DNA from: Burkholderiaceae bacterium
GTDB taxonomy: Bacteria; Pseudomonadota; Gammaproteobacteria; Burkholderiales; Rhodocyclaceae
DNA length: 44,194 nt
Assembly: GCA_021738065.1 (NCBI GenBank)
Contig: JAIPCT010000022.1
Span: forward strand, 1 to 44,194
Reading direction: 5' to 3'
The stretch's first letter is position 1, and every line of letters starts with the position of its first letter. Shown piece by piece: positions 1 through 7,687 of the stretch. The position numbers and the translations under genes are program-made. The notes beneath the pieces are model-generated. The model did no database searches. It was not told where the DNA came from and saw only the letters and a list, made by a program, of their open reading frames with translations.

Positions 1-206
1 TCCACAATTTCGGCCCAGTCGGCATCGTTTAGAACTTCCTCGCAGAGGAAACGGGCTTGTGCCGGCGACCAGAAGGCTGCTTCGTGCAGGGGCGTCTCAT
101 TGGGCAGGGGCCGATGCCGATCGAGGAAATCCAGGATTTCCTCTTGCCCGCTGGGCAGCCCGAGTTGCGCAAAAAGGTTCGCCAATGTGTGTATCGGTGT
201 TTCCAT
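1..206 (-). CDS. DUF2789 family protein, C-terminus cut by window edge
   Basis: The first 68 codons are visible, starting METPIHTLANLFAQLG and running off the left edge at DADWAEIV. The pattern of an N-terminal HTLxxLFAQLGLPS, a central HRPLP and FWSPAQARFL is what I know of DUF2789, a family of small proteins of unknown function of about 75-80 residues, so only a few residues should be missing. The ATG at 206 is preceded by AGAGGATCGAT, a good ribosome binding site. It is divergent from the small protein at 262. No role can be inferred. Confidence 0.82.
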   Translation of the reverse strand, partial: METPIHTLANLFAQLGLPSGQEEILDFLDRHRPLPNETPLHEAAFWSPAQARFLCEEVLNDADWAEIV

Positions 207-261
207 ATCGATCCTCTTGAGCGATTATGCGCGTATTGAAATTTGAAACGCAGGAGAAATC

Positions 262-468
262 ATGGCCGGCTCATGGGGTTGCCCGCACGAAACCAACGAC
301 CTGTGTTCCAAGGTGAACAACCTGCCCTGCGATCCGGGCATGAAAGGCTGTGTGCTGCACGGTCGCTTTGTCTTTGCCAACGACGACAAGAACGAACGGC
401 TCAGGCAGAAGCAGGCCCGTGCCGAGGCGGCGGACTCCGCTCCGGCGAAGTCTCGACGATCTTCCTGA
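262..468 (+). CDS. small conserved cysteine-containing protein, function unknown
   Basis: A 68-residue protein starting MAGSWGCPHE. It has cysteines at 7, 15, 23 and 30 and a conserved-looking segment CDPGMKGCVLHGRFVFAND. I recall similar short proteins with this PCDPGMKGCVL core in betaproteobacteria, but know no function. The cysteine spacing would allow metal or cluster binding; that is inference. The ATG follows a clear ribosome binding site, GCAGGAGAAATC. Its last 68 bases overlap the convergent gene ending at 401, so one of the two 3' ends may be recruited from the other's coding strand. The C-terminus (about residue 50 on) is low-complexity and probably disordered. Confidence 0.72.
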   Translation: MAGSWGCPHETNDLCSKVNNLPCDPGMKGCVLHGRFVFANDDKNERLRQKQARAEAADSAPAKSRRSS

Positions 469-619
469 GGTCGAGCATGCGCATGGCGTCGATCGCGACT
501 TCCCACGCGCCTTCCTGGCAGAGGCCGGATATCTGCGCGTTCTCGTAGGCGTCGAGCGCGGCAAGCACGCAGGCGTTGCGCACCGCGCCGGCAAGTGTCA
601 GCGGGTCGGTCCCGTTCAT
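401..619 (-). CDS. small conserved protein downstream of marR, function unknown
   Basis: A 72-residue protein starting MNGTDPLTLAGAVRNACVLAALDAYENAQISGLCQEG. It looks alpha-helical and resembles short proteins in betaproteobacteria with an AYExAxxxGLCxEGxWExAxxAMRxLDL core; I believe some are loosely annotated as acetyltransferases, which this length cannot support. Its ATG lies one base past the stop of the MarR gene, with GGGAGA upstream, so the two are almost certainly translationally coupled. The final 20 or so residues are arginine/proline-rich and overlap the convergent gene at 262-468. Confidence 0.62.
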   Translation of the reverse strand: MNGTDPLTLAGAVRNACVLAALDAYENAQISGLCQEGAWEVAIDAMRMLDLRKIVETSPERSPPPRHGPASA

Positions 620-620
620 C

Positions 621-1040
621 TCAGTCTCCCTGCAGGTTCTTCAACTCCGGCAGCAGGAAGCTGCCGGCGGGATTGAGGTGCTCTTCGCGGTGCAATTGGG
701 CCATCCGCGTGACGATGCGCTCGCCTTTTGCCGTGAGATGGATTTCCACTTCGCGGCGGTCGGTCTTGCCTTGCCGGCGTGTCACCCAGCCAAGCTTTTC
801 GCAACGCGAAACCAGCGCGACAACGCCGTGGTGCTGAGCCTGCAGCCGTTCGGCTAGTTCCCCGACCTTGGCCCAGTCGCGCCCGGGGAAACCCTTGAGG
901 TGCAACAGCAGCAGGTATTGCAGGGGCGTGATGCCATGCTTGCGTGTCGCCTGCTCGCTGAAGCGCAGGAAGCGGCGCAGCCGATAGCGAAACTCGGAGA
1001 GCGTTTCGAATTCCCGTTTGCTGAGTGCCGGACCCGCCAT
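621..1040 (-). CDS. MarR-family transcriptional regulator
   Basis: A 139-residue winged-helix regulator. The MarR pattern is visible: an N-terminal dimerisation helix (FRYRLRRFLRFSEQATRKHGITPLQYLLLLHL), a recognition-helix region (ERLQAQHHGVVALVSRCEKLGWVTRRQGKTDRREVEIHLTAKG) and a C-terminal helix. The D-R-R-E wing is typical of MarR repressors. The ATG at 1040 with GGGAAGG upstream is preferred over a TTG eight codons earlier. It is divergent from the DsrC-like gene, and an 11-bp inverted repeat lies between them, so autoregulation plus control of the DsrC-like gene is the simplest inference. The ligand is unknown. Confidence 0.85.
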   Translation of the reverse strand: MAGPALSKREFETLSEFRYRLRRFLRFSEQATRKHGITPLQYLLLLHLKGFPGRDWAKVGELAERLQAQHHGVVALVSRCEKLGWVTRRQGKTDRREVEIHLTAKGERIVTRMAQLHREEHLNPAGSFLLPELKNLQGD

Positions 1041-1073
1041 GGTGCACCTTCCCACTGTCTTCAAGTCGGGTAA

Positions 1074-1114
1074 ACAATATCACGTTGTGCCAATATCACA
1101 ACGTGATGTATTAT
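1074..1114. promoter_or_regulatory. divergent promoters with palindromic operator (MarR / DsrC-like)
   Basis: A perfect 11-bp inverted repeat, ATCACGTTGTG - 7 bases - CACAACGTGAT, spans 1079-1107. Rightward: TTGTGC (1086-1091), 17 bases, TATTAT (1109-1114). Leftward: TTGTGA (complement of 1096-1101), 16 bases, TATTGT (complement of 1074-1079). Each -35 lies inside the palindrome, as expected for a MarR operator that shuts both promoters. A second perfect palindrome, GTGATATCAC, is at 1128-1137, just upstream of the DsrC-like gene. Confidence 0.6.
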
Positions 1115-1153
1115 GCGGAGACAGATTGTGATATCACTTGTTGGAGGTACTCA

Positions 1154-1480
1154 ATGGAGGTGACAATGCGATTGCCGGCAATGGACGAAGAGGGCTACCT
1201 GATCGAGCCGGCGGAATGGAACGAGGACGTGGCGGAGGAACTGGCCCGCCGCGAAAACGTGGTGCTGAGCGAAGCGCACTGGGACGCGATCCGCTTCATG
1301 CGGGACTACTACCTGGAACATCAGGTGATTCCCGACGTGCGCCACGTCGTCAAGCATCTGTCGGTTCGCTTTGGTGCGGCCTCGCGCAACATGATGTTCG
1401 AACTGTTTCCCTACGGCTACGTCAAGCAGGCCTGCCGCATTGCCGGCATGAAGCGCCCGCGCGGCTGGAGCACCGGCTAG
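1154..1480 (+). CDS. DsrC/TusE-family sulfur-relay-like protein lacking CysA
   Basis: A 108-residue protein with the DsrC/TusE fold signature: MDEEGYLIEPAEWNEDVAEELA near the N-terminus, then SEAHWDAIRFMRDYYLEHQVIPDVRHVVKHL and a C-terminal QACRIAGMKRPRGWSTG arm. DsrC has two arm cysteines ten residues apart; TusE keeps only the last. Here the upstream one (CysB) is present at residue 94 but the position of CysA (105) is Trp, so persulfide/trisulfide chemistry through CysA is impossible. This matches regulatory or uncharacterised DsrC relatives better than true DsrC or TusE. Two ATGs have good ribosome binding sites (1154 and 1166); the first gives the usual N-terminal length. Confidence 0.8.
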   Translation: MEVTMRLPAMDEEGYLIEPAEWNEDVAEELARRENVVLSEAHWDAIRFMRDYYLEHQVIPDVRHVVKHLSVRFGAASRNMMFELFPYGYVKQACRIAGMKRPRGWSTG

Positions 1481-1499
1481 CGGACCGGATTCGCCCTGC

Positions 1500-3236
1500 C
1501 TACCTCACCATGGGATGCGTGCTCAACAGCAGCAGCAACAGGAAGGCGAGGACAAGAGACAGGCTTTTCCAGAAAATCAGCGGATTGCGATCCATGAGGG
1601 GTGGCAGCCTGGTTGTCTGGAATGCCCTGTTCGGATGGCGCAGGTCATGGATGAATTCTGAAAGCTCCTCGTAACGCTTTTCGGGATTGAGGTGCACCGC
1701 TTTTTTCAGCGCGCCGTCGATCCATACGGGGATTTCCCTACCCGAGGCAAGCGCGGAGGTGTATTTCAGCTTGTTCTGCTCGTCCCGTGTGCGGCACTTG
1801 GCGATCCCGGTGCCGTAGGGCAGACGTCCGCTCAGCATCTGGTAGGTGATCACGCCAAGTGAGAACAGATCGGAGCGCGTAGAGCCGTCTTCCCAGAGGA
1901 AATACTCCGGCGCCGCATACTGCGGCGTGCCCGCCATCTGCTTGCGTTCGGTCTGCCGCGCCGCTTCCACGATGCCGGCAACGCGCGTCGAACCGAAGTC
2001 GATGAGCTTCACCGTGCCGGTGCCGTCGATCATGATGTTCTCCGGCCGCAGGTCCTGGTGCAGCATCTCCAGGCGGTGGAAGGCCTGCAGGCCCTTGGCA
2101 ATCTGCTCAACGATGCCGCGCACGGTTTCCAGATCGGGCGCCGGATGGTCGATCATCCACTGCGCCAGGGTCTGGCCTTCGATGAATTCGGTGACGACGT
2201 AAAGGTAGTTTCGCTTGCGGGTCTGCGGGCAGGCCTTCAGCACATGGACGCTGTCGATACGGCGGGCGATCCACTCTTCCATCAGGAAGCTTTCGAGGTA
2301 GGCCGGGTCGCCGCCCAGATCGATCGAGGGAATCTTGATGATGACCCGGATGCCGGTTTCTCCATCGACCGCCAGATAGATGTGGCTGCGGTTGCTGCCA
2401 TGCACCTCGCGGACGATGGTGTAGCCGTCGAAGCCCTTCCGCGCTTCGAGCAGCGGCGGCAGCGGCAGTTCCGACAACTGGTGACGAATTTCACCGATTT
2501 CCCCGGTGGGCAATTCATCGACCCGCAGCAACTGGATCGTCAGGTTGTCCGCACTGCCCTGGCGCAAGGCGGTGTCGACAATCTCGCGCGCCGCCGATTC
2601 CAGGTCGCTGCCGTGACGGGCGATTGCGTCGACGATCTGCGCAGGGGCGACATGCTCATGCACGCCGTCGGTGGTGAGGATAAAGACATCGCCCTTCTCT
2701 ATCGCCTGCGTCCTGTAGTCGATGTCCAATTGCGAATTGATGCCGAGGGCGCGGCTGAGATAGCTCTCGTTCCGTGTCACGAAGACCCGATGGTCGTTGG
2801 TCAGTTGTTCGAAATCGCCGTCGCGCAGCAGACAGACCCGGCCGTCGCCGACATGGAAGACATGGGCCGTGGTTGACTTGATGACCAGCGCGCTGAAGGT
2901 GCACACGTGGCCGCGGTCCTTGTCGTAGCGCCCCTGACCCTGCTGTGTCTGCGAGTAGAGCCAAGAGTTGGTGGCGCCCAACACGCGCAGCGCCGAGGTC
3001 TTGACCGACCAGGCATCCGAGGTGCAATAGTAGTCTTCGAGAAAGCCGCCGACCGCGGACTCGCTGGCGACATGCCCGACATCGCTGCTGCTGATGCCGT
3101 CGGCCAGCGCAACCGCGACGCCCTTGGTACCGAGCTGGGGTTGCTGCGGAATGCAGACACCATGGAAATCCTGATTGGTTTCCTTGCGTCCCTTGTCGGA
3201 ATGCTGGCCGATGGATAGCTTGAGTTCGGAGGACAT
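1500..3236 (-). CDS. fused PP2C-type phosphatase and Ser/Thr protein kinase with C-terminal membrane anchor
   Basis: A 578-residue fusion. Residues about 5-240 are a PP2C phosphatase: NQDFHG, ALADGISSS, HVGDGRVCLL, LTTDGVHEH and GSADNLT supply the metal-binding aspartates. Residues about 270-530 are a Hanks-type kinase: Lys in VIIKIP, HQDLRPEN catalytic loop (HQD instead of HRD), DFG, and AGTPQYAAPE. The last 25 residues form one membrane helix (SLSLVLAFLLLLLL), tethering the enzyme with its catalytic parts in the cytoplasm. It lies 60 bases downstream of nirC. I recall this kinase/phosphatase fusion beside nitrate/nitrite transporters in other proteobacteria, so control of nitrite uptake is a reasonable inference, not shown. 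An upstream TTG start is possible; the ATG at 3236 is preferred. Confidence 0.88.
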   Translation of the reverse strand: MSSELKLSIGQHSDKGRKETNQDFHGVCIPQQPQLGTKGVAVALADGISSSDVGHVASESAVGGFLEDYYCTSDAWSVKTSALRVLGATNSWLYSQTQQGQGRYDKDRGHVCTFSALVIKSTTAHVFHVGDGRVCLLRDGDFEQLTNDHRVFVTRNESYLSRALGINSQLDIDYRTQAIEKGDVFILTTDGVHEHVAPAQIVDAIARHGSDLESAAREIVDTALRQGSADNLTIQLLRVDELPTGEIGEIRHQLSELPLPPLLEARKGFDGYTIVREVHGSNRSHIYLAVDGETGIRVIIKIPSIDLGGDPAYLESFLMEEWIARRIDSVHVLKACPQTRKRNYLYVVTEFIEGQTLAQWMIDHPAPDLETVRGIVEQIAKGLQAFHRLEMLHQDLRPENIMIDGTGTVKLIDFGSTRVAGIVEAARQTERKQMAGTPQYAAPEYFLWEDGSTRSDLFSLGVITYQMLSGRLPYGTGIAKCRTRDEQNKLKYTSALASGREIPVWIDGALKKAVHLNPEKRYEELSEFIHDLRHPNRAFQTTRLPPLMDRNPLIFWKSLSLVLAFLLLLLLSTHPMVR

Positions 3237-3296
3237 GTTTCTCGTCGAAAAGCCCCACCCCGGCGAAGGGGCGAGGCTGTTCAAAGCTGCCGGCGA

Positions 3297-4109
3297 TCAG
3301 CCGAGGATGCGCTTGGGCGCGGTTTTGATGTGCGTAGAGTAGAGCGTCAGGCCGGTAAAGGACAGTCCGCCGACCAGATTGCCCAGAACGGTCGGGATTT
3401 CGTTCCAGATGAAGTAGTCGACGATCGAGAAGTTGCCGCCCAGCATCAGCCCGGACGGGAAGAGGAACATGTTGACCACCGAGTGCTCGAAGGTCATGGC
3501 GAAGAACAACATGATCGGCATCCACATGGCGATCACCTTGCCGCTGACCGTGGTCGAGATCATCGCGCCGACCACGCCGGTGGACACCATCCAGTTGCAC
3601 AGCATGCCGCGCATGAAAATCGTCAGCCAGCCCATCAGGCCATATTGGGCGTAACCGAGCGTACGTGCCTCGCCGATATGCCCGATCTTGACGCCGACAT
3701 CGCCGGGTGCGGTCGAAAAGCCGTAGGTGAAGACGAAGGCCATCATGAAGGCCACGGTCAGCGCGCCGAGGAAGTTGCCGATGAAGACCAGGCCCCAGTT
3801 TTTCAGGATCGCGTTGATGGTGACGCCGGGGCGCTTGTCGAGCCAGGCCAGCGGCGTCAGGACGAAGACGCCGGTGAGCAGATCGAAGCCCAGCAGATAG
3901 AGCATGCAGAAGCCGACCGGGAACAGGATCGCGCCGACCAGCGCCGAGCCGGACATCACCGTGGCGGTGATCGCGAAGACCGCCGCCAGCGCGAGTATCG
4001 CGCCCGCCATGTAAGAGCGGATCAGTACGTCGCGCGTCGCCATGTAGATTTTGGATTCGCCCGCATCCACCATTTTGGTGACGAACTCCGAAGGCGCCAG
4101 ATAAGCCAT
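3297..4109 (-). CDS. nirC: formate/nitrite transporter family channel, probable nitrite transporter
   Basis: A 270-residue membrane protein of the FNT family with about six hydrophobic helices. Typical elements are the N-terminal amphipathic stretch, LLGFDLLTGVFVLTPLAW after helix 2 and the GNFLGAL and FEHSVVNMF segments. FNT channels are pentamers carrying formate, nitrite or hydrosulfide across the inner membrane. Its divergence from nirBD points to nitrite uptake for assimilation. AAAGGAAAACATC precedes the ATG. A sigma-54 type promoter lies about 80 bases upstream on the same strand. Substrate choice is by context; formate or hydrosulfide transport cannot be excluded by sequence alone. 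Confidence 0.87.
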   Translation of the reverse strand: MAYLAPSEFVTKMVDAGESKIYMATRDVLIRSYMAGAILALAAVFAITATVMSGSALVGAILFPVGFCMLYLLGFDLLTGVFVLTPLAWLDKRPGVTINAILKNWGLVFIGNFLGALTVAFMMAFVFTYGFSTAPGDVGVKIGHIGEARTLGYAQYGLMGWLTIFMRGMLCNWMVSTGVVGAMISTTVSGKVIAMWMPIMLFFAMTFEHSVVNMFLFPSGLMLGGNFSIVDYFIWNEIPTVLGNLVGGLSFTGLTLYSTHIKTAPKRILG

Positions 4110-4201
4110 GATGTTTTCCTTTCGTGGAATCGAATAGACGACAAGGGATGGTGGTGGCCTGCGTCGTCCGCGTCGCCGACGTTCAGCGATTGACGGTCAT
4201 T

Positions 4202-4217
4202 TGCAGCACCCTTGCCA
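4202..4217 (-). promoter_or_regulatory. sigma-54 promoter for nirC (-24/-12)
   Basis: Read leftward: TGGCAAGGGTGCTGCA. GG and GC stand exactly 12 bases apart, matching the TGGCAC-N5-TTGC consensus with A for C at position 6 and C for T at position 12. The start site would be near 4191, about 80 bases before the nirC ATG. Confidence 0.6.
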
Positions 4218-4322
4218 GTGCGCTTGTTCCTTAGCAGCGATCGTGCCACGCGCGAAAACCCTGATCGGGCGGGCGTCTCGCCGGTTCACCACGGATCGGG
4301 CGACGACCGGCGACGGCATTGC

Positions 4323-4337
4323 GCACGTTCGTGGTGC
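4323..4337. promoter_or_regulatory. NtrC-like enhancer site between nirC and nirB
   Basis: GCACGTTCGTGGTGC fits the NtrC dyad GCAC-N6-GGTGC, with the right half TGGTGC perfect. It lies about 100 bp upstream of the nirB sigma-54 promoter and about 110 bp upstream of the nirC one, the usual enhancer distance. A single half-site TGGTGC follows at 4363-4368. Confidence 0.5.
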
Positions 4338-4419
4338 GCCGCAATACGGAAATGAGTTGATCTGGTGCGATCAGGGACGACGCAACAACGGTTTCGCGCA
4401 AACTCCGCCGTTTCTCCGG

Positions 4420-4435
4420 TTGGCACACCCCTTGC
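4420..4435 (+). promoter_or_regulatory. sigma-54 promoter for nirBD (-24/-12)
   Basis: TTGGCACACCCCTTGC matches the sigma-54 consensus YTGGCAC-N5-TTGC at every conserved base. The start site would be near 4447, 32 bases before the nirB ATG. Confidence 0.72.
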
Positions 4436-4478
4436 TCATAGGGAAGCAAAGCCCATTGATCTTCGCAAAGGATGTCAG

Positions 4479-6959
4479 ATGAAAAAGCAGAAACTGGTAG
4501 TCGTCGGCAACGGCATGGCTGGCATTCGCGCGGTGGAAGAGCTGCTCAAACTTGCCCCCGACCTCTATGACATCGCGGTGTTCGGCGCCGAACCGCACCC
4601 GAACTACAACCGCATCCTGCTTTCGCCGGTGCTGGCGGGCGAGATGACGATCAACGACATCATCCTCAATCCGCTCGGCTGGTATGCCGACAACGGCATC
4701 CGCCTGCATGTCGGTAAACAGGTGACGAAGATCGATCGCACAGCGCGCAAGGTGATCGCCGCCGACGGCACCGAGGAGGACTACGACCGCCTGCTGCTGG
4801 CCACCGGTTCGACGCCCTTTATGTTGCCGATCCCCGGCAACGACCTGCCTGGCGTCATCAGTTATCGCGACATCAAGGATACCGACGAAATGATCGCCAC
4901 CGCCGCGACCCACAAACATGCGGTGGTGATCGGTGGCGGCCTGCTTGGCCTCGAAGCGGCGAATGGTCTCAAACTGCGCGGCATGGATGTCACGGTGGTG
5001 CACCTGATGCCCTGGCTGATGGAGCGCCAGCTCGACAAGCCCGCGGCCGACATGCTGAAGACATCACTGGAAGCGCGCGGCCTGAAGTTTCTGCTGGAAA
5101 GGCAGACCGAGGCGCTGATCCGCGGTGAATCAGGCAGAGTCGCCGCGCTGCGCTTCAAGGACGGCCTCGAAATTCCCGCCGACCTGGTGGTGATGGCCGC
5201 CGGCATCCGCCCCAATACCGCGCTGGCAGAATCGGCGCGCTTGTATTGCAACCGCGGCATCGTGGTCAACGACACCATGCAGACCTATGACCCACGCATT
5301 TACGCCGTCGGCGAATGCGTCGCGCATCGCGGCGTCGCTTACGGCCTGGTGGCGCCGCTGTTCGAGCAGGCCAAGGTCTGCGCCAACCACCTGGCCAACT
5401 TCGGCATCGCGCGCTACACCGGGTCCGTCACTTCGACCAAGCTCAAGGTGACCGGCATCGATTTGTTCTCATGCGGCGACTTCATGGGCGCACAGGGTGG
5501 CAAAGGCGGCACCGACGAGATCGTGCTGCACGATCCCTCGGGTGGCGTGTACAAGAAGCTGGTGGTGAAGGACGACACCCTGGTCGGAGCCGTGCTCTAT
5601 GGCGACACGGCCGATGGCGCGTGGTATTTCCAGCTGGTCAAGGATGGCAAGAATATCCACGAACTGCGCGACCACCTGATGTTTGGCCAGAATCATGTCG
5701 GCGATGTCGGCCATGCCGGCGTCTCGAAGGCGGCCGCCATGTCCGACGAGGCGGAAGTCTGCGGCTGCAACGGCGTATGCAAGGGCGACATCGTCAAGGC
5801 GATCAAGAGCCAGGGCTTGTTCACGCTGGAAGACGTGCGCAAGCACACCAAGGCCTCGAGCTCCTGTGGTTCCTGCACCGGCCTGGTCGAGCAGATCCTC
5901 GCCTCGACCGTGGGCGGCGCCTACACGCCGGCGGACACCAAGGACAAGCCGATGTGCGGCTGCACCGACCATTCGCATGGCGTGGTGCGGCAGACCATCC
6001 GCGAGCGCCACCTGCTCACCATCTCCGAGGTGATGCACTACATGGAATGGAAGACCTCGAACGGCTGCGCCTCCTGCCGCCCGGCGCTGAACTATTACCT
6101 GATCTCGACATGGCCCGGTGAGGCGAAGGACGATCCGCAATCGCGCTTCGTCAACGAGCGCGCCCACGCCAACATCCAGAAGGATGGCAGCTTCTCGGTG
6201 GTGCCGCGCATGTGGGGCGGGCTGACGACGCCGGCCGAGCTGCGCGTGATTGCTGATATCGCCGAGAAATACGAGGTGCCGACGGTGAAGATGACCGGCG
6301 GCGCGCGCATTGACCTGCTCGGCATCAAGAAGGAAGACCTGCCCAGGGTCTGGGCCGATCTCGGCGCCGCCGGCATGGTTTCCGGCCACGCCTACGGCAA
6401 GAGCATCCGCACCGTGAAGACCTGCGTCGGCGCCGAGCACTGTCGCTTCGGCACGCAGCGCTCGATGGACATGGGCGTCAAGCTGGAGCGCATGCTGTTC
6501 GGCATGGGCGCGCCGCACAAGGTCAAGCTGGCGGTTTCCGGCTGCCCGCGCAACTGCGCCGAGGCCGGCATCAAGGACATCGGCGTGATTGGCGTGGATT
6601 CCGGCTACGAGCTCTACGTGGCAGGCAACGGCGGCATCAAGACCGAGGTCGCGCAGTTCATGTGCAAGGTGAAGTCGGACGAGGAGGTGATGGAATATTC
6701 CGGCGCCTTCCTCCAGCTTTATCGCGAGGAAGGCTTCTATCTCGAACGCACCTGTCACTACGTCGCCCGCGTCGGCCTCGATCACGTCAAGGCGGCGGTG
6801 GTCGATGATCCGGCCAAGCGCAAGGACTTGTTCGAGCGCCTGCTGTTGGCCCTGAAGGACTACCAAGACCCGTGGCAGGAGGCGGTGCAAAAGCCGGTGG
6901 TGCGCCGCGAGTACGAGCTCATCCGGATCAAGGAAATTGCCGCGGAGGTGCAGTCATGA
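4479..6959 (+). CDS. nirB: assimilatory nitrite reductase [NAD(P)H], large subunit
   Basis: An 826-residue siroheme enzyme that reduces nitrite to ammonium in the cytoplasm. Order of parts: FAD/NAD-binding oxidoreductase (GNGMAGIR near residue 9; GGGLLGLEAA near 150), two BFD-like Fe-S modules (C428, C430, C434, then C463 and C466 of the first; CGCTDHSHG to NGCASC of the second), a ferredoxin-like half domain, and the siroheme/4Fe-4S domain with C649, C655, C689 and C693 (C-x5-C and C-x3-C). Full length for the family. AAAGGA lies before the ATG at 4479. It overlaps nirD by ATGA. The sigma-54 promoter upstream suggests nitrogen-limitation control. No nitrate reductase gene is present in the window. 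Confidence 0.96.
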   Translation: MKKQKLVVVGNGMAGIRAVEELLKLAPDLYDIAVFGAEPHPNYNRILLSPVLAGEMTINDIILNPLGWYADNGIRLHVGKQVTKIDRTARKVIAADGTEEDYDRLLLATGSTPFMLPIPGNDLPGVISYRDIKDTDEMIATAATHKHAVVIGGGLLGLEAANGLKLRGMDVTVVHLMPWLMERQLDKPAADMLKTSLEARGLKFLLERQTEALIRGESGRVAALRFKDGLEIPADLVVMAAGIRPNTALAESARLYCNRGIVVNDTMQTYDPRIYAVGECVAHRGVAYGLVAPLFEQAKVCANHLANFGIARYTGSVTSTKLKVTGIDLFSCGDFMGAQGGKGGTDEIVLHDPSGGVYKKLVVKDDTLVGAVLYGDTADGAWYFQLVKDGKNIHELRDHLMFGQNHVGDVGHAGVSKAAAMSDEAEVCGCNGVCKGDIVKAIKSQGLFTLEDVRKHTKASSSCGSCTGLVEQILASTVGGAYTPADTKDKPMCGCTDHSHGVVRQTIRERHLLTISEVMHYMEWKTSNGCASCRPALNYYLISTWPGEAKDDPQSRFVNERAHANIQKDGSFSVVPRMWGGLTTPAELRVIADIAEKYEVPTVKMTGGARIDLLGIKKEDLPRVWADLGAAGMVSGHAYGKSIRTVKTCVGAEHCRFGTQRSMDMGVKLERMLFGMGAPHKVKLAVSGCPRNCAEAGIKDIGVIGVDSGYELYVAGNGGIKTEVAQFMCKVKSDEEVMEYSGAFLQLYREEGFYLERTCHYVARVGLDHVKAAVVDDPAKRKDLFERLLLALKDYQDPWQEAVQKPVVRREYELIRIKEIAAEVQS

Positions 6960-7267
6960 GCGATTGGATCAAGGTGTGCCGGCTCGACGAGATTGCGCCG
7001 CTGGGTAGCCGGGTTGTAGCCTCGTCGCAAGGCGACATAGCAATCTTCCGCATGGCGGACGACCGGGTCTTCGGCTTGCACGACAAATGCCCGCACAAGG
7101 GCGGGCCGCTGTCGCAGGGCATCGTTCACGGCGACACCGTCACCTGCCCCCTGCACGGCCTCAAGATCGGCCTCAAGGATGGCGAAGCGGTCGCTCCGGA
7201 CAAAGGCTGCGCAAAAAGCTTTGCCGTGAAGCTCGATGCGGGCAGCGTGTGGCTCAAGATGAGCTGA
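6956..7267 (+). CDS. nirD: nitrite reductase small subunit, Rieske-type
   Basis: A 103-residue Rieske ferredoxin partner of NirB. The 2Fe-2S ligands are visible as C45-x-H47 (KCPHKGGPLSQG) and C64-x2-H67 (CPLHGLKIG). Its ATG overlaps the nirB stop (ATGA), so the subunits are translationally coupled. Length is normal for NirD. No terminator is obvious directly after it. Confidence 0.94.
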   Translation: MSDWIKVCRLDEIAPLGSRVVASSQGDIAIFRMADDRVFGLHDKCPHKGGPLSQGIVHGDTVTCPLHGLKIGLKDGEAVAPDKGCAKSFAVKLDAGSVWLKMS

Positions 7268-7687
7268 GTACCGCGCATTTCGCCGTGTCACCAGCGCCGA
7301 CTTTTCTCATTGGAACCCGCTTGTCCTGTCCCTGCTTCGGTATGAGCATCGAGCACAATGCGAAACAAATCGCCGGCGTCAGCGGCCACATCATCCGCAA
7401 AGCTTCGATGTCGCGAAAAGGGAAATCGCCGCCGACCTTGCGGCAGGACTCGATCCGGCCGCGCTTCAGGAAAAGCGCAAATGCGGCACTGCTTGGCGGC
7501 CGTTCAAGCCGCGACATTGGGAAATCATCGGTAGCAGTTTCGAGCGATTGCCTACCAAAATCGCCGGCTCCCGGACTCGATCCACAGGAGCCGTTCGGAC
7601 CCGCGCCAGGTCAATGGCAATCTACGAATGAATTTCTGATACCGAGTTCTTTCCACGCGCCGGGGCATTTTTCCAATGGCGCGAGTC
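7268..7687. other. 420-bp intergenic stretch, no gene recognised
   Basis: The space between convergent nirD and gshA holds one copy of the 25-bp dispersed repeat (7281-7305) near its left end. After it, GCTTGT then GTCCCTGCT (about 7320-7340) resembles what follows the repeat copy upstream of htpG. An open stretch around 7395-7630 encodes no protein I recognise and lacks a good start. No clear intrinsic terminator was seen. Confidence 0.4.
7281..7305 (+). repeat. 25-bp dispersed repeat, copy A
   Basis: CGCCGT-GTCA-CCAGCGCCGACTTTT, one of seven copies of the CGCCGT-N4-CCAGCGCCGACTTT element in the window. This copy sits 14 bases after the nirD stop codon. Confidence 0.85.

Noticed and set aside
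5469..6890. A 473-codon leftward frame opposite nirB
   Set aside because: Shadow of the nirB codon usage; nirB has all its cofactor cysteines in the other strand.
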